A DNA stretch of 57,182 bases from the NCBI GenBank assembly GCA_944323115.1, contig CALURG010000015.1, positions 1 to 57,182 of the forward strand, in the 5' to 3' direction. The position numbers and the translations under genes are program-made. Shown here piece by piece: positions 1 through 7,025 of this stretch. This stretch comes from Candidatus Gastranaerophilales bacterium. Its GTDB lineage: Bacteria > Cyanobacteriota > Vampirovibrionia > Gastranaerophilales > Gastranaerophilaceae. A model generated the notes under the pieces. The model was not told the DNA's origin. It searched no databases and was given only the letters and a program-made list of their open reading frames with translations. The number at the start of each line of letters is the position of its first letter. Position 1 is the first letter of the stretch.

Positions 1-711
1 AGCACCAATTGTTGACTTACGGTTTGAAATTGTGTCAATAGCATCATCAAGTACAGCGATAAAATCAGCTGCTGTAGAAGCTGCATTAAACGCAACTGCC
101 GCTGCATCTTCTACTGAATCACCGGCATTAATTACGCCACCGCCGTTTAAATCACCTGCTTGGACTCCTGTTCCCAGTTTTGATGCATCTGTTTGGCTAA
201 ATATATCTTTACTAATCATGATTGCGTTTGCATCAGCATCGGCATTTGCACCAACCTGTAATCTCATACCGTCTTGTAAGTTAGGATCATTACCGGACAA
301 AAGCTGCAAACCGTTGAAGTTTGATGCAAGAGAAATTCTCTTGATTTCAGCGATACGTGCATCAGTTTCCTGTTTCATTGCACTCATTGAATCTGTATCG
401 TAAACGCTGTTTGCTGCTTGAGTTGCCAGGTCTCTGATACGGTTGAGGTTGTCAAGAATTGCATCAAGGTCACCTTCTACTGTTTGAAGTACGTTGTTGC
501 CTGTTGCGATGTTGTTTTGTGCTACTTTTGAACCCCTAATTTGTGTTTCCAAACCTGTTGCTACATAAAGACCTGCAGCATCGTCTTTTGCACTGTTGAT
601 TTTGTAACCTGTGGACATTCTTTCCAATGACTGGTTCAAAGAATTGGTTGCGTTGTTCAAGTTTGTACGTGTTTTCAACGCAGAAATGTTTGTGTTAACG
701 ATAATTGCCAT
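1..711 (-). CDS. fliC: Flagellin, 3' end cut by window edge
   Basis: Filament subunit exported through the flagellar type III gate. 237 codons are visible and no stop is reached, so the C-terminal D0 helix lies outside the window. It starts MAIIVNTNISALKT at the ATG at 711, after a GAAAGGAG ribosome site. The conserved N-terminal D0/D1 region runs to about residue 140 and includes SLERMSTGYKINSAKDDAAG and LNRIRDLATQ. It is a close paralogue of the flagellin at 997-1842, but its variable region carries an insertion with a DLNGGGVINAGD loop (residues 187-198) that resembles an EF-hand/dockerin calcium loop and is absent from the neighbour. It is transcribed in the same direction as the neighbour but separated from it by a terminator and its own promoter. 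Confidence 0.95.
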   Translation of the reverse strand, partial: MAIIVNTNISALKTRTNLNNATNSLNQSLERMSTGYKINSAKDDAAGLYVATGLETQIRGSKVAQNNIATGNNVLQTVEGDLDAILDNLNRIRDLATQAANSVYDTDSMSAMKQETDARIAEIKRISLASNFNGLQLLSGNDPNLQDGMRLQVGANADADANAIMISKDIFSQTDASKLGTGVQAGDLNGGGVINAGDSVEDAAAVAFNAASTAADFIAVLDDAIDTISNRKSTIGA

Positions 712-735
712 ACGATTCTCCTTTCGGCATTCCCT

Positions 736-758
736 AAAATTTACATCCTGTAAATTTT
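736..758 (-). repeat. Perfect inverted repeat in flagellin 5' leader
   Basis: AAAATTTACA at 736-745 and TGTAAATTTT at 749-758 form a 10-bp perfect inverted repeat with a 3-base loop. It lies about 25 bases upstream of the flagellin start at 711, just before the ribosome site. In the mRNA it would form an AU-rich hairpin next to the ribosome-binding region. Its role in translation or mRNA stability is inferred. Confidence 0.5.
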
Positions 759-827
759 GATAGACTGTGTTACAAGTACCCGTCTGTTTAGACTGTGTCT
801 TTTTAACACCCTGTTTACTACACATTC

Positions 828-856
828 ATAATATCGCTTTGCAAAGCGGTTCTTAA
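828..856 (-). promoter_or_regulatory. Probable promoter of flagellin at 1-711
   Basis: On the minus strand a TTAAGA box (851-856) and a TATTAT box (828-833) are 17 bp apart. The block at 853-874, overlapping the -35 box, matches 20 of 22 bases with 1921-1942 in front of the next flagellin. The distance from that block to the -10-like box is identical in both places, which is the main support for a real promoter. The boxes look like a housekeeping sigma promoter and not a classical sigma-28 site. Confidence 0.55.
835..848. promoter_or_regulatory. Perfect 14-bp palindrome, candidate operator
   Basis: CGCTTTGCAAAGCG is self-complementary over all 14 bases. It sits between the proposed -35 and -10 boxes of the flagellin promoter, a classical place for a repressor site. 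The parallel flagellin promoter at 1896-1924 lacks it, so it could give the two tandem flagellins different control. The binding protein is unknown. Confidence 0.45.
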
Positions 857-920
857 TTCTAAAAAAGTTTGAAATATTCCATACTTTGGTTTGAAATTTT
901 TCCCTAAAAAGCAAAAAACA

Positions 921-954
921 AAAAAGTAAAAAAAGCCGGAGCATGCACTCCGGC
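921..954 (-). terminator. Rho-independent terminator after flagellin 997-1842
   Basis: GCCGGAG (935-941) pairs with CTCCGGC (948-954) around a 6-base loop. Read on the minus strand, the hairpin is followed by a T-rich tract (934 down to 921). It lies about 45 bases after the flagellin stop and isolates the two tandem flagellin genes transcriptionally. Confidence 0.85.
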
Positions 955-996
955 CGGTAATTATCGTTAACAAATTTTTTAATAAATCTGTTTTCG

Positions 997-1842
997 TTAT
1001 GAAGCAATCAATGTCAATGCCAAAGACGGCAATGAATTTGCTTGCACCAGCAGAGAAGCTGAGGTCTGCTGTAAAATTCTTTGTTTTGTATATTCAGCAG
1101 ATTCAGATGCTATATCTGCGTCCATAATTGTTGAATAAGCAGCAGTAGCATTTTCTATTGTGGTTACAAGAGAAGCCTGAGCTGAATCAAGTCTGTTCAT
1201 ATAAGCACCAATTGCAGACTTACGTGTTGAGATTGTATCTATGGCTGTATCCATAGTTCCAATAAAAGCTGCTGCTGTGTCAGCATCGTCAAATGCAGTT
1301 GCTGCAGCTGTTTTTATATTCAGTGATGTTGAGTCGGTTTTTACAAAAACATTTGTAATTGTAATACTATTTGCATCTTCATCAGCATTGGCCCCAACTT
1401 GCAGCCTCATATCAGTAATAGCACCAGCCAATAACTGCAAACCGTTAAAGTTTGAAGCTTCCGATATTCTGTCTATTTCTTCAATACGTGCATCAACTTC
1501 CGCTTTCATTGCATCAAGTGCATCGTCATCATAAACACTGTTTGCTGCTTGAGTTGCAAGGTCTCTGATACGATTCAAATGATCCATTATTGTATCAAGG
1601 TCACCTTCTACTGTCTGTAATACATTGTTGCCTGTTGCCACGTTAGAAAGGGCTATGTTTGAACCTCTAATTTGTGTATTTAAACCTGTTGCAACAAATA
1701 AGCCTGCAGCATCGTCTTTTGCACTGTTAATTTTATAACCAGTAGACATTCTTTCTAAAGAAGTACTTAAAGCATTTGTAGCATTAGTCAAATTGTTTTG
1801 TGTCTTCAAAGCAGACAAGTTGGTATTAACGATAATTGCCAT
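997..1842 (-). CDS. fliC: Flagellin (281 aa)
   Basis: Complete flagellin. The N-terminal D0/D1 runs from MAIIVNTNLSALKTQNNL through SLERMSTGYKINSAKDDAAG to about residue 150. A short variable region follows at about 150-195. The C-terminal D1/D0 contains DADIASESAEYTKQRILQQT. The chain ends LPSLALTLIAS, somewhat different from the more usual NQ-P-LL ending. The ATG at 1842 follows GAAAGGAGAT. At 281 aa it is a compact flagellin with almost no D2/D3. The segment LNRIRDLATQ keeps the arginines of the region bound by TLR5 in enteric flagellins (family knowledge). Its promoter and terminator are both visible, so it is probably monocistronic. Confidence 0.97.
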   Translation of the reverse strand: MAIIVNTNLSALKTQNNLTNATNALSTSLERMSTGYKINSAKDDAAGLFVATGLNTQIRGSNIALSNVATGNNVLQTVEGDLDTIMDHLNRIRDLATQAANSVYDDDALDAMKAEVDARIEEIDRISEASNFNGLQLLAGAITDMRLQVGANADEDANSITITNVFVKTDSTSLNIKTAAATAFDDADTAAAFIGTMDTAIDTISTRKSAIGAYMNRLDSAQASLVTTIENATAAYSTIMDADIASESAEYTKQRILQQTSASLLVQANSLPSLALTLIAS

Positions 1843-1895
1843 CGCATTATCTCCTTTCGCATATCCTAAAGTTGTACATCCCTGTTTGTATTCTC

Positions 1896-1924
1896 ATATT
1901 AAAGTATCAAACGGGTAATATTAA
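1896..1924 (-). promoter_or_regulatory. Probable promoter of flagellin 997-1842
   Basis: On the minus strand a TTAATA box (1919-1924) and a TAATAT box (1896-1901) are 17 bp apart, directly below the 22-base block (1921-1942) shared with the other tandem flagellin. Box-to-block spacing is the same as at 828-856. The leader would be about 45-50 bases. Confidence 0.55.
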
Positions 1925-1946
1925 TTCTCAAAAAGTTGGAAATTTG

Positions 1947-1962
1947 TACAACTTTAGTATAA
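1947..1962 (-). promoter_or_regulatory. 16-mer shared with the flagellin at 44033
   Basis: Minus strand TTATACTAAAGTTGTA occurs identically at 43857-43872 on the plus strand, upstream of the separate flagellin gene 42 kb away. Its TAAAGTT core looks like the -35 of enteric sigma-28 promoters, but no convincing GCCGATAA follows at either place. A near copy in the same orientation lies at 1992-2006 (plus strand ACTTTGGTATAAAAA versus ACTTTAGTATAAAAA at 1951-1965). It could be an activator or repressor site common to flagellin genes. Confidence 0.5.
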
Positions 1963-2020
1963 AAAACAAGAAATAAAACCTGTTTTCTCAGACTTTGGTA
2001 TAAAAATATTTATATAAAAA

Positions 2021-2049
2021 TTGCCCAAATTCACATAAATTGTCATAAT
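2021..2049 (+). promoter_or_regulatory. Probable promoter of lpdA, near-leaderless
   Basis: TTGCCC at 2021-2026 and CATAAT at 2044-2049 are 17 bp apart. The -10 box ends only 8 bases before the ATG at 2058, and no Shine-Dalgarno sequence is visible. The transcript would therefore begin at or within a few bases of the start codon, which suggests leaderless translation. Confidence 0.5.
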
Positions 2050-2057
2050 TAAATAAT

Positions 2058-3401
2058 ATGGAAAACAATTTTGACTTAGGTATTATAGGCGGAGGACCGG
2101 CAGGATATAGTGCGGCAATACGTGCTGCACAAAAAGGATTGTCTGTTGTACTTTTTGAAAAAGAAGAAATAGGCGGCACATGTTTGAACAAAGGCTGCAT
2201 TCCGACAAAGACAATTCTTCACTGTAGTGACTTTTATAAAAATCTGAAAAAAGCAGAAAAATTTGGTATTGAAATTCAAGAAAAATCATATGACTACAAA
2301 AAAATTTTAAGTCGAAAAAATGAAATAACGCAAAAATTACAAAATTCGCTGACAAAACTTGTCCAAAGTTACGGAGTTCAAATAGTTAATGTTCAGGCAA
2401 AAATTATTGACACGAACAGCATTGAGTCGGGCGGTAAGATTTATCAATGCAAAAATATTATTCTTGCCACCGGCTCAAAACCAATGCAAATCAAAGGTCT
2501 TGAAACTGACGGAAAATTTATTTTAAATTCAGATGAAGTCCTTAATCTCGAGAAACTGCCTGAAAATGTACTCATAGTCGGCTCCGGAGCTATAGGAACA
2601 GAATGGGCAAGGATATTCAGTGCTTTGGACAAAAATGTTACGCTCACGGAGCTTGCTGAAACCCTCTTGCCTAATGCGGATATTGATGTTTCAAAAAGAC
2701 TGGACAGGCTGTTTAAAAAAAGCAAAATAAAATTCTTTACAGGCACAAAAGTCGACAAAATATCAAATAAAACAGTGACACTTTCTAACGGAGAAATTTT
2801 GAATCCTGACATGATTTTGTGTGCTGTGGGAAGAGAGCCCGTAATCCCTGATGGTATAAGCTTTGAAAAAGACGGAAAATTTGTAAAAATCAATGATAAT
2901 TTTCAAACAAATTACTCAAATATTTTTGCAATCGGGGATTTAAACGGGAAAATGATGCTTGCACACAGTGCCGTGCATCAGGCTATATCCGTTGTTGATT
3001 TTATAGTTGAGGACAAACCCGTTCACTTTGACAAACTGGCTGTTCCGTCTGTCATATACGGAAATCCTGAAATAGCGTGGGTTGGGAAGACAGAAAAAAT
3101 GCTTGCCAATACGGAGTACGAAGTATCAATTTTCCCTGTATCTGCTTTGGGCAAGGCATTTGCTGATGATGAAATTGACGGATTCGTAAAAGTTTTATCA
3201 CAAAACGATAAAGTCGTCGGTGCTCATATCGTATGTCCCGAAGCATCATCATTGATTCATCAGTTTTCTTTGATGATTGATAACAATTTAAAAACAGAAG
3301 ATATTCTAAAAACGGTTTTTGCTCATCCTTCTTATTCTGAAGCTGTATTTGAATCGATTCTTGGGTTGGACAGTCTAAATTTGAGTTTGCCGTGTAAATA
3401 G
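2058..3401 (+). CDS. lpdA: Dihydrolipoyl dehydrogenase (E3)
   Basis: Flavoprotein that reoxidises protein-bound dihydrolipoamide with NAD+ in 2-oxoacid dehydrogenase or glycine-cleavage complexes. The 447 aa are near the usual length. The N-terminal FAD Rossmann motif GIIGGGPAGYSAA is at residues 8-20. The redox disulfide GGTCLNKGC (Cys42, Cys47) is followed by IPTK. The NAD-binding motif LIVGSGAIGTEWA lies near residue 175, and the FAD motif FAIGDL is in the third domain. The dimer-interface HPSYSE supplies the catalytic His423-Glu428 pair near the C terminus. No lipoyl domain is fused and no E1/E2 genes are adjacent. Its last 70 bases overlap the end of the convergent anti-sigma gene. Confidence 0.95.
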   Translation: MENNFDLGIIGGGPAGYSAAIRAAQKGLSVVLFEKEEIGGTCLNKGCIPTKTILHCSDFYKNLKKAEKFGIEIQEKSYDYKKILSRKNEITQKLQNSLTKLVQSYGVQIVNVQAKIIDTNSIESGGKIYQCKNIILATGSKPMQIKGLETDGKFILNSDEVLNLEKLPENVLIVGSGAIGTEWARIFSALDKNVTLTELAETLLPNADIDVSKRLDRLFKKSKIKFFTGTKVDKISNKTVTLSNGEILNPDMILCAVGREPVIPDGISFEKDGKFVKINDNFQTNYSNIFAIGDLNGKMMLAHSAVHQAISVVDFIVEDKPVHFDKLAVPSVIYGNPEIAWVGKTEKMLANTEYEVSIFPVSALGKAFADDEIDGFVKVLSQNDKVVGAHIVCPEASSLIHQFSLMIDNNLKTEDILKTVFAHPSYSEAVFESILGLDSLNLSLPCK

Positions 3402-4036
3402 CTGTTCGCTTTTTCTTTTTTTATAATTTGCTTAACTTGTTTAGGTTTTATGTCATACTGCTTTGCAAGCTGGTCAAACTCATATCCTCCAATCAATACC
3501 AAGCCGGAGAGTATGGCTATTTTAAAAGATTTTGGAGAAAAAAACATTCTTTTGATATTTGTTTTGTTTTCTGATAAGTTCTCGTGTTTGATAGTATTTA
3601 TTACTTTTTTTGAAATTTTTGTATGTACACTTTTCTTTGTATTGTCATACGCAAGTTTCATTTTCTTTTGAAGAACATATATATTTTTTAATTCTCTCTG
3701 TGCATTTTTTGATTTCATTAGATATTTTCTGAATTCAAAGCACTCTTTTGCATCAAGTTCATTGTCAACATAAGGCGAGATATTCTCAAGAAATTTTTCA
3801 TGTTCTCTAATTTTAAATAACTTTTGCTGCTGTTTTTTCATTGTCAATTCAAGAACTTGTTTGTATGATGCTTTTAAGTCTTTTATCAATGATTTTAGAT
3901 ACAAGTATTTCTTTTGACATTCTTTGCAATTTGAAAGATGCTCTTCAATAAAAGAACTTTCTTGAAGAGAAACTTTGTTGTCGATGTACAAAGAAAGCAT
4001 TGATGCTATTTTTTTACAGATAATTTTATTTGACAT
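3332..4036 (-). CDS. Putative zinc-finger anti-sigma factor
   Basis: 234-aa protein directly downstream of an ECF sigma gene (15-base gap), starting at an ATG after GAGGGGTG. Residues 1-45 form a zf-HC2-type anti-sigma domain with H33-x3-C37-x2-C40. A second, degenerate copy (ISPYVDNELDAKECFEFRKY, around 90-110) lacks the metal ligands. A single hydrophobic segment (FKIAILSGLVLIGGYEF, about 170-185) suggests a membrane anchor, leaving a lysine-rich C-terminal tail. By family knowledge it would hold the sigma factor at the membrane until a signal releases it. The 3' end runs 70 bases into lpdA on the opposite strand. Confidence 0.8.
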   Translation of the reverse strand: MSNKIICKKIASMLSLYIDNKVSLQESSFIEEHLSNCKECQKKYLYLKSLIKDLKASYKQVLELTMKKQQQKLFKIREHEKFLENISPYVDNELDAKECFEFRKYLMKSKNAQRELKNIYVLQKKMKLAYDNTKKSVHTKISKKVINTIKHENLSENKTNIKRMFFSPKSFKIAILSGLVLIGGYEFDQLAKQYDIKPKQVKQIIKKEKANSYLHGKLKFRLSNPRIDSNTASE

Positions 4037-4051
4037 TTACACCCCTCGTTT

Positions 4052-4657
4052 TTAAGCAATATATCTCTTAAGTTCTGATTGCAGTTTATTTCTTGCTCTT
4101 GCAATTCGTGATTTTACCGTACCGACGTTGGTATTTGTAATTTCCGCTATTTCTTCATATGACAATCCTTGAAATTCCCTCAAAACTATCGCCAGCCGGA
4201 ATGCATCCGGCAGTTTTTGAATAGAATTTTCTATTATACAATTTAACTCTGTATTCAGTGTTTTTTGTTCCGGAGTACAAGTTTTGCATGGCACCTCATT
4301 TATGCTGAACTTGTCTTCTTCATCTTCACCTTTTTTATCAATAGGTATAGTTTGAAGTTTTCTGCTTTTTGCACGTATATAATCGTAAAAAAGTCTTGTC
4401 ACTATTTGATTCAGCCAAGATTTAAATTTTGAAGGGTCTTTCAGATATCTAATATTTTTAGCCATTTTCAAAAGAGCTTCCTGTGTGAGATCAAGAATAT
4501 CCTCACAATTCCCGCTCAAATAATAAAACAACGCATACACACTGCTTTGGTTTCTTTTAATAAGTTCTTCCAAAGCGTCAAGGTTATTAAATTTGGCAAG
4601 TTCTATTAATTCTTCCTGTGTTTTGGTTTTATACTGTTTTTTACTGAAAAGCAACAA
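4052..4657 (-). CDS. ECF-type RNA polymerase sigma factor
   Basis: 201-aa sigma-70 family protein of the extracytoplasmic-function type (regions 2 and 4 only). Region 2 covers about residues 25-95 and includes DILDLTQEALLKMAKNI and FKSWLNQIVTRLFYDYIR. Region 4 near the C terminus contains LSYEEIAEITNTNVGTVKSR, the helix-turn-helix for the -35 box. The best start is a TTG at 4657 (TTG TTG CTT TTC); no in-frame ATG is available upstream. It is probably cotranscribed with the anti-sigma gene. Its regulon is not evident; the secreted protein gene just upstream (4808-5605) is a possible target. Confidence 0.9.
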   Translation of the reverse strand: MLLFSKKQYKTKTQEELIELAKFNNLDALEELIKRNQSSVYALFYYLSGNCEDILDLTQEALLKMAKNIRYLKDPSKFKSWLNQIVTRLFYDYIRAKSRKLQTIPIDKKGEDEEDKFSINEVPCKTCTPEQKTLNTELNCIIENSIQKLPDAFRLAIVLREFQGLSYEEIAEITNTNVGTVKSRIARARNKLQSELKRYIA

Positions 4658-4807
4658 TTAGTTCATTCTCTCTTTAAAATCTTATAAATGTAGTTTGAGT
4701 GCTTACATTTTTTCAAATGCAAGACTACTAACAAAATAAAAAAAACTAATAAATTTACACTCGCTCTTTTTTATATATACAGTCAGACAGTATTTTTTAT
4801 AATTGAC

Positions 4808-5605
4808 TTAAAAATCCAAAACGTACATATCTTTATCTAATTTGATTTCAAACAAAGTATTTTGCGGTATGGAAACTTCATTACCTGTTTTAAACAAGGA
4901 AGAAATAGGAGAAATAAGAAGATCCGCAGCAAGCACTGCCGCAGCACCGGCAAATATAAAAGGTTTTTGATAAGAGTTTGCTGTTGTACAAATCATATTT
5001 CCGCAAGGATCTTTTAATGACGTATGTATCGTACCGTTAGACGCAGTGTCTGCAAGATTTGCCCCATACATAGCCGTACCCGCAAGAGTATTAAAATATA
5101 CCTTTTTATTGTCTATTTTGGAAATAACCGCTTCTACAGGATATGTAACCTGATCTATGGTAATTTTTTCAAGCTTGACCTTAACCGTACCGCTTTTGCC
5201 GGCCAGTTTCGGCTTGCTTGTTTTTTCTACAATTCCTTTAAAACAAACTTTGGAAGGTTTTTTGTTGTAATCCAAATATTCCTTTTGGACAGATTCAAAT
5301 ACAACAGGTATACCGCTTATTGACTCACTGGAAAGATTTCTGTCTGACACAACAATGAATCTTCTTCCTTTCTCAAGTTTTATTGTGTTTAGTTCAAAAT
5401 TCTCTAAAATTTCATTATTGTCATAAAATGTGCCCATTATGGCATTTAAATGATTGTCCTCGTATTTTTGATTTATAAATGCCGTTTTTATAATTTTATT
5501 GTGAATATCAGTTTGTTGCGGCAAATCGTTTTGGCATGATTTTGCTTCAACGGGGTGCAAAAACAGGGTCAGCAATGTGACCATGCAAAAATAAAAAATT
5601 TTCAT
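4808..5605 (-). CDS. Secreted protein of unknown function
   Basis: 265 aa with a clear signal peptide (MKIFYFCMVTLLTLFLHPVEA, cleavage after about residue 21). I do not recognise the family. A central beta-rich part contains LEKGRRFIVVSDRNLS and GTVKVKLEKITIDQVTYPVE. A glycine/alanine-rich hydrophobic stretch near residues 215-235 (FIFAGAAAVLAADLLISPIS) could be a membrane hairpin. The end, NTLFEIKLDKDMYVLDF, resembles the outer-envelope ends of conjugation or TrbI-like proteins only loosely. Start ATG at 5605 after AAGGAT. It lies 150 bases upstream of the sigma gene in the same orientation, so it may be part of, or controlled by, that module. Confidence 0.7.
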   Translation of the reverse strand: MKIFYFCMVTLLTLFLHPVEAKSCQNDLPQQTDIHNKIIKTAFINQKYEDNHLNAIMGTFYDNNEILENFELNTIKLEKGRRFIVVSDRNLSSESISGIPVVFESVQKEYLDYNKKPSKVCFKGIVEKTSKPKLAGKSGTVKVKLEKITIDQVTYPVEAVISKIDNKKVYFNTLAGTAMYGANLADTASNGTIHTSLKDPCGNMICTTANSYQKPFIFAGAAAVLAADLLISPISSLFKTGNEVSIPQNTLFEIKLDKDMYVLDF

Positions 5606-5928
5606 GGTTTTATCCTTAAATGACTTATTGTATCTGTCTTAAAAACTAATCCTACCCATAATATAGAATTTGTTGGGAATATTATTCTAACCTCATAAAT
5701 TAAAAAATTTATCGTATAAAAACTGTATTTACAAAAACAGATTTTGGATTTTACAAATCCGGAAAAAATAATCTTTGTATAAAAAGCAAATATACACCAA
5801 AAACGTTGTATATATTTTAATCTAATTGTATATTTTTATAAACTTTCTAGGATAATAACGCAAATTTCTGCCTTTTGTGTTTTTTATAAAAAAATATTAA
5901 CAAGCATTCAATATACCGGTAAAAACAA
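5606..5928. other. AT-rich intergenic region between divergent genes
   Basis: This 323-base gap separates divergent genes and must hold both their promoters. It is very AT-rich with many TATAAA-like words, so no single promoter can be chosen. A small perfect hairpin, GGATTT-tac-AAATCC, is at 5746-5760. I see no RNA gene, riboswitch or credible ORF. Confidence 0.6.
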
Positions 5929-6921
5929 TTGATATCACTTATTCCCGTAAACAATATAAATATTCATAAGCAACAATTTAAAGGCACTCTTGTTGATGAT
6001 TCAATAAAGCTTCAAGCCGACGATTGTCTGCAAAACGGCCTTTTTGATAAAGCAATAGAACTGTACAAAAAAGCTCTTGCCGTAAATCCGAACAATATAC
6101 CAGCAAGACTTAATATTGCAAAAGCGTACAGCTACAACAATCAATTTAAAGAAGCTGTTCCTCATCTCGAAATTTATATAAAAAGTAATCCTTCAGATAT
6201 AGAAAACATAACTTTTTTGGGCGAATGCCTCAAAAAAAGCGGCAAGTTTTCAAAATCTATTGAATATTTTAACAAAGCTCTTTCAATAGAGCCAAATTAT
6301 GATTATGCAAGAAGAAATTTACTGGATGCCCAAAATCTTCTTGTTGCCTGTATTGATCCAGAAAAAGCAAGGCAGGAAAAATACAATACAGCACTAAAAA
6401 ATCTTACACAAGCCGTAAAAATTGCAAAAGGCCTATTTCCAAAAGGTTACACAAATGACATGAAAGACATTGTTGTTTCCTTTGACAAAACATCTAAAAT
6501 GGGAGGACGTTCAAATATTGCACAATATGAACATAATAAAAGAAAAATTTCCGTAACTGATGAATATACATATGCAGATCCCAGACTGACAGGAGCGTAT
6601 ATTGCCCATGAATTTGTACACGGAAAAGATAACGACCCTTATACTTCTGTCAGAGAAGAGCAAGATGCATACAGAGTCCAGGCGAGATACTGGGCACAGC
6701 AAGTTACGGATATATATGATCCGGAAATGGATTATGTAGCTGATTTATACAAACAAAGTGCCAGAGCCCTTGACGAAAGAGTGGCAGAAATATACAGACT
6801 CAGAGATCCGGGTATACCTGAAACATCTTACAATCACCCGCCTACAGGAAAGAAAGCATCTGCATTTTCTCTTTCAAAAAATTCCGGACAGCCGTTGAAA
6901 GCGTATGAAATAATTGTGTAA
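5929..6921 (+). CDS. TPR protein with HEXXH zincin-like domain
   Basis: 330 aa, predicted from a TTG start at 5929 (no in-frame ATG nearby). The N terminus carries a QQFKG motif seen in many proteins of the presumed lineage. Residues about 28-135 are three tetratricopeptide repeats (for example LFDKAIELYKKALAVNPNN and KFSKSIEYFNKALSIEPNY). The C-terminal part has AHEFVHGKDNDP with H227-E228-x2-H231 and acidic candidates for a third zinc ligand at E243/E244 (VREEQDAY). This pattern fits a zinc-dependent peptidase fold, but the exact family is not recognised. No signal peptide is evident. It is followed 104 bases later by a membrane protein gene on the same strand. Confidence 0.75.
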   Translation: MISLIPVNNINIHKQQFKGTLVDDSIKLQADDCLQNGLFDKAIELYKKALAVNPNNIPARLNIAKAYSYNNQFKEAVPHLEIYIKSNPSDIENITFLGECLKKSGKFSKSIEYFNKALSIEPNYDYARRNLLDAQNLLVACIDPEKARQEKYNTALKNLTQAVKIAKGLFPKGYTNDMKDIVVSFDKTSKMGGRSNIAQYEHNKRKISVTDEYTYADPRLTGAYIAHEFVHGKDNDPYTSVREEQDAYRVQARYWAQQVTDIYDPEMDYVADLYKQSARALDERVAEIYRLRDPGIPETSYNHPPTGKKASAFSLSKNSGQPLKAYEIIV

Positions 6922-7025
6922 AAATGTAAATAAGTGTAACAATATCACTAATTATTTGGACATTTTCGTGTAAAAATAATCTTGAGGCACCTTTGAATAA
7001 TTACACTAGGTAAACTACTGTAAAT

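Noticed and set aside
32-403. Plus-strand open frame of 123 codons
   Set aside because: It is antisense to the flagellin at 1-711 and its residues are low-complexity Ser/Ala, as expected from a shadow of flagellin codons.
741-1007. Minus-strand open frame of 88 codons between the flagellins
   Set aside because: It crosses the terminator and the promoter palindrome, has no ribosome site and shows random composition.
1241-1534. Plus-strand open frame of 97 codons
   Set aside because: Antisense to flagellin 997-1842; biased Ser/Ala/Ile content and no ribosome site.
1947-1962. Classical sigma-28 flagellin promoter
   Set aside because: TAAAGTT matches the -35 consensus, but no GCCGATAA-like -10 follows 11 bases later in either copy.
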